A program made the translations under genes and the position numbers. Under the pieces are notes generated by a model. It did no database searches, was not told the origin of the DNA, and saw only the letters and a program-made list of their open reading frames with translations. Below are positions 62,036-64,000 of a DNA stretch of 64,000 bases, piece by piece (position 1 is the stretch's first letter; each line of letters begins with the position of its first letter). Source of the stretch: Aurantiacibacter luteus (GTDB lineage: Bacteria > Pseudomonadota > Alphaproteobacteria > Sphingomonadales > Sphingomonadaceae). The stretch covers positions 1 through 64,000 of the forward strand of contig NZ_LBHB01000001.1 of NCBI RefSeq assembly GCF_001010945.1. Direction: 5' to 3'.

Positions 62036-62749
62036 TTGGCGCAACAATCTTTCATCCGGTCCCTGGCGAGAACCCTTTCCCCCGGGATGCACGCGGACCT
62101 GCTCGCCGACGAACTCGGTTTCGACAAAGCGCACGATATGCTCGACAGCGGTGTATTGGAAGCACAAGACAGTCGGGTTCGGACCTTTCTCGCGCGCAGC
62201 CTGTCCTTGACTGACGGCGATGGACGGCGGCTGGCCTTGCTGCCCGGCGGCTACGCCATCGACGTGGCAGACGGTGACGTCGACCTGCGCCTGCAGATGC
62301 GCGGGCCGCCGCCCGCCGAATTGCACCTGTCCGTCGCGCCATTCCCCGGGGTAGAGGGCCATCAGGCCTTCGTCAGCCTGCGCGACCGGGGGCGGATAGT
62401 GCAGCAGTTCATGCTCGCCGCCGACAAGCCGCCGCAAGTGAACTACGCGGGTACGGCGGCTGGGGCATGGGCGGTGATTGGCACCTTCCTGCCGAGCGGG
62501 GCCTGGCACGGGCTGTTCGGCCTCGTCCACAGCTTTGGCTTCGTTTTCGTGCTGCGCGAGTTCGGCCTGCCGCCGGGCAACCTCGCGGTCTCGCTGCTGG
62601 CTTTCAACCTCGGGGTGGAGCTGGGCCAGCTTGCCATCGTGGTGCCAGTGGCGCTGATGCTGGCGGCGATCCGACGCCGCGATGCGTGCCGGGCGAGATG
62701 GATCGCGAAAGGCGGATCGCTTGCGGTCGTGGCCGCGGGTCTATCCTGA
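62036..62749 (+). pseudogene. Degenerate HupE/UreJ-family membrane protein
   Basis: The 237-codon frame begins with TTG after a clear GGAG. Residues about 25-150 resemble the extracellular domain of HupE/UreJ_2 proteins (FPGVEGHQAFVSLRD), and GLVHSFGFVFVLREFGLP plus FNLGVELGQLAIV are the family's last membrane segments. The middle of the membrane domain (helices and their conserved His) is missing: GTFL runs almost directly into GLVHSFGF. The frame stops at TGA where the family usually has a Trp (GLS-stop-FVDRV). No signal peptide is visible at the start. It looks like an internal deletion plus a nonsense change. A shortened functional protein cannot be ruled out. Confidence 0.6.
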
Positions 62750-63085
62750 TTCGTTGACAGAGTCCTAAAAATTGGGGAGCGGATACGGCACGAGACTGCT
62801 GGCGATCCCATCGGTCATTCAGCTGACGGGCGGCGCGGTCACCGCGGTCACCGCGGTGTTCGCGCAAGGATTGCCGGGCATCGAGCCGATCGAGCAGGTC
62901 AGCGAGCACGTTTTCAGGATAGCTTGCGCGGGCGGCAATGCCGTTGTCTTTTGTTCGGGATTCGGACGTGGTGCTGGTCGATACCAAGGTGCAGGGTCAG
63001 GGCGAGGCTCTCGATCGGGCAGACCTGGTCTTAGTGCGCCTTGGCCTTGGCCCGCGCCGCGTTGAGCGCGTCCGAGGACGACGCG
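62750..63085. other. Non-coding stretch with no convincing gene
   Basis: I see no supported gene here. It contains the 9-base tandem repeat GCGGTCACC at 62835-62852 with a partial third copy. Several open frames exist but none has recognisable domains or normal starts. It may be remnant DNA from the decayed HupE gene's surroundings. Confidence 0.5.
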
Positions 63086-63265
63086 ATGGCGCGCCTCAAC
63101 GCCACGCCCAGCTTTGCGCTGTTCATGGGCTCCGAGCCGCTGCCGGGCCTTGCCTACGGTGGCACGCCGCGCAGCCGTGCGCGCATCAACCTGCGCGTCG
63201 CGATGGCCGAACTGCGCGGGGAAGAGGTGCCGCTGATCATGAACTTGCCGCCGGACCAGCAATAG
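63086..63265 (+). CDS. Small unknown protein (possible gene fragment) before xdhC
   Basis: A 59-residue frame with protein-like composition (MARLNATPSFALFMG, RSRARINLRVAMAEL, EVPLIMNLPPDQQ). A TTG 15 codons earlier is also in frame. I do not recognise it. It ends 15 bases before the XdhC start in the same frame, so it could be a C-terminal remnant or a short gene in that operon. There is no clear ribosome site. A 31-codon frame on the other strand, from ATG near 63125 to a stop near 63035, is an alternative reading. Confidence 0.35.
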   Translation: MARLNATPSFALFMGSEPLPGLAYGGTPRSRARINLRVAMAELRGEEVPLIMNLPPDQQ

Positions 63266-63280
63266 GCCACTGGCGGCAGC

Positions 63281-64000
63281 GTGACGCTGCCCTTCGCCGA
63301 CGACCTCACCGCTCTTCGCGCCGTTGCCTCGCACGAGGGGACGGGCCTGTGCACGATCGTCGGCATCGAGGGCAGCTTTTCGCGTCGCCTCGGCGCGCAG
63401 CTGGCGGTGCTGCCTGACGGGAGCGTGGCGGGAAGCCTCGCCGACGGCTGCCTCGAGCGCGAACTGGCGAGCGAGGTGCTGGCGGGCGGAGCGCCGCGCG
63501 TGCTGCGCTATGGCGCGGGATCGCCGAAGATCGATTTTCGCCTGCCGTGCGGCGGCGGGCTCGACATCCTGATCGATCCCGCGCCGGATCGCACGGCAGC
63601 GCAGGCGGTGCTGACCCGGCTGGACGCGCGCGAGGAGGCGGCACTGGTGCTGCCCGAGCCTTCGCCGATGGCCGGGCGGCGCTATGTCCCGCAGCTGCGG
63701 CTGGTGCTGCTGGGCGAGGGGTCGGAGCTGGCCGCGCTGGAGCATATCGGCGCGCAGGCCGGCATCGCGGTCGAGAGCCACGGGCGCGAGACGCTGGCGC
63801 TGGGCACGCGGCCCGATCACCTCATCGCCGACCGCTGGACCGCCGTGGCGCTGATGTTCCACGATCACGAATGGGAGAGGGCGATCCTCGACTGGGCGCT
63901 CAGGACGCCGGCCTTCTTCATCGGCGCGCAGGGCGGCGCCCCGGCCCGCGCCACACGCGAGGCGGCGCTGGTGGAGGCCGGTTTCGACCCGCGCCAGGTC
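63281..64000 (+). CDS. XdhC-family molybdenum-enzyme accessory protein, 3' end missing
   Basis: The frame from GTG 63281 runs 240 codons to the window edge. The N-terminus has the XdhC/CoxI pattern: CTIVGIEGSFSRRLGAQ, then SLADGCLERELASEVL with the conserved Gly-Cys. It then has a linker and the Rossmann-like C-terminal domain (LRLVLLGEGSELAALE, MFHDHEWERAILDWAL, FFIGAQGG). XdhC proteins bind and sulfurate the molybdenum cofactor for xanthine dehydrogenase-type enzymes. The start follows an in-frame stop; no alternative is better. Target enzyme genes would lie downstream, outside the window. Confidence 0.85.
   Translation, partial: MTLPFADDLTALRAVASHEGTGLCTIVGIEGSFSRRLGAQLAVLPDGSVAGSLADGCLERELASEVLAGGAPRVLRYGAGSPKIDFRLPCGGGLDILIDPAPDRTAAQAVLTRLDAREEAALVLPEPSPMAGRRYVPQLRLVLLGEGSELAALEHIGAQAGIAVESHGRETLALGTRPDHLIADRWTAVALMFHDHEWERAILDWALRTPAFFIGAQGGAPARATREAALVEAGFDPRQV

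Overview
The window is GC-rich chromosomal DNA, densely packed with genes. I found no tRNA, rRNA, CRISPR array, insertion sequence or phage gene. The gene content suggests an alphaproteobacterium of the order Sphingomonadales, probably near Erythrobacteraceae. The evidence is a TonB-receptor/halogenase/glycoside-hydrolase maltose locus, a glgP-glgB-glgC-glgA-pgm-glgX glycogen cluster, a NodT/MacA/MacB-type efflux operon and a homogentisate pathway. The taxonomic placement is inference.

Region 1 (1-14607) is a type I secretion adhesin locus. It opens inside a giant repeat adhesin whose N-terminus lies outside the window. Next come an OmpA-type peptidoglycan-binding protein, a TolC-like outer-membrane channel, an ABC exporter with a C39-like domain, a SleB-type cell wall hydrolase and a HlyD-type adaptor. 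A convergent LapG-like cysteine protease follows, with a divergent unknown membrane-anchored protein beside it. A MaoC-family hydratase (14679-15131) separates this from the sugar genes.

Region 2 (15128-33879) is an alpha-glucan utilisation locus. A minus-strand operon encodes an SLC45-like MFS transporter, a ROK fructokinase, a sugar porter and a lipoprotein amylase. A LacI-type regulator sits upstream of it. On the plus strand are a DUF6445-like oxygenase, a large TonB-dependent receptor and then a five-gene overlapping chain: halogenase, GH13 lipoprotein, GH13 alpha-glucosidase, GH97, halogenase. A nearly identical 14-bp element lies before both the MFS transporter and the TonB receptor and is a good candidate for the LacI operator. 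The likely flow is outer-membrane uptake, periplasmic hydrolysis, inner-membrane import, then phosphorylation.

Region 3 (33876-46836) is storage glucan metabolism: malQ on the minus strand, and divergently glgP, glgB, glgC, glgA, pgm and glgX on the plus strand.

Region 4 (46833-53040) holds a CaiB-type CoA transferase, an OmpR-type response regulator with an unusual 5' end, and the biotin operon bioB-bioF-bioD-bioA. The biotin operon is preceded by a strong intrinsic-terminator-like hairpin.

Region 5 (53037-57132) holds tyrosine/homogentisate catabolism (maiA on the minus strand; hmgA and fahA on the plus strand) and a pirin.

Region 6 (57137-61939) is a minus-strand tripartite efflux operon: NodT-type outer-membrane factor, MacA-type adaptor, ATPase and permease. 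The window ends with a decayed HupE/UreJ gene, a roughly 340-base stretch with no convincing gene, a small unknown ORF and a partial xdhC-family gene.
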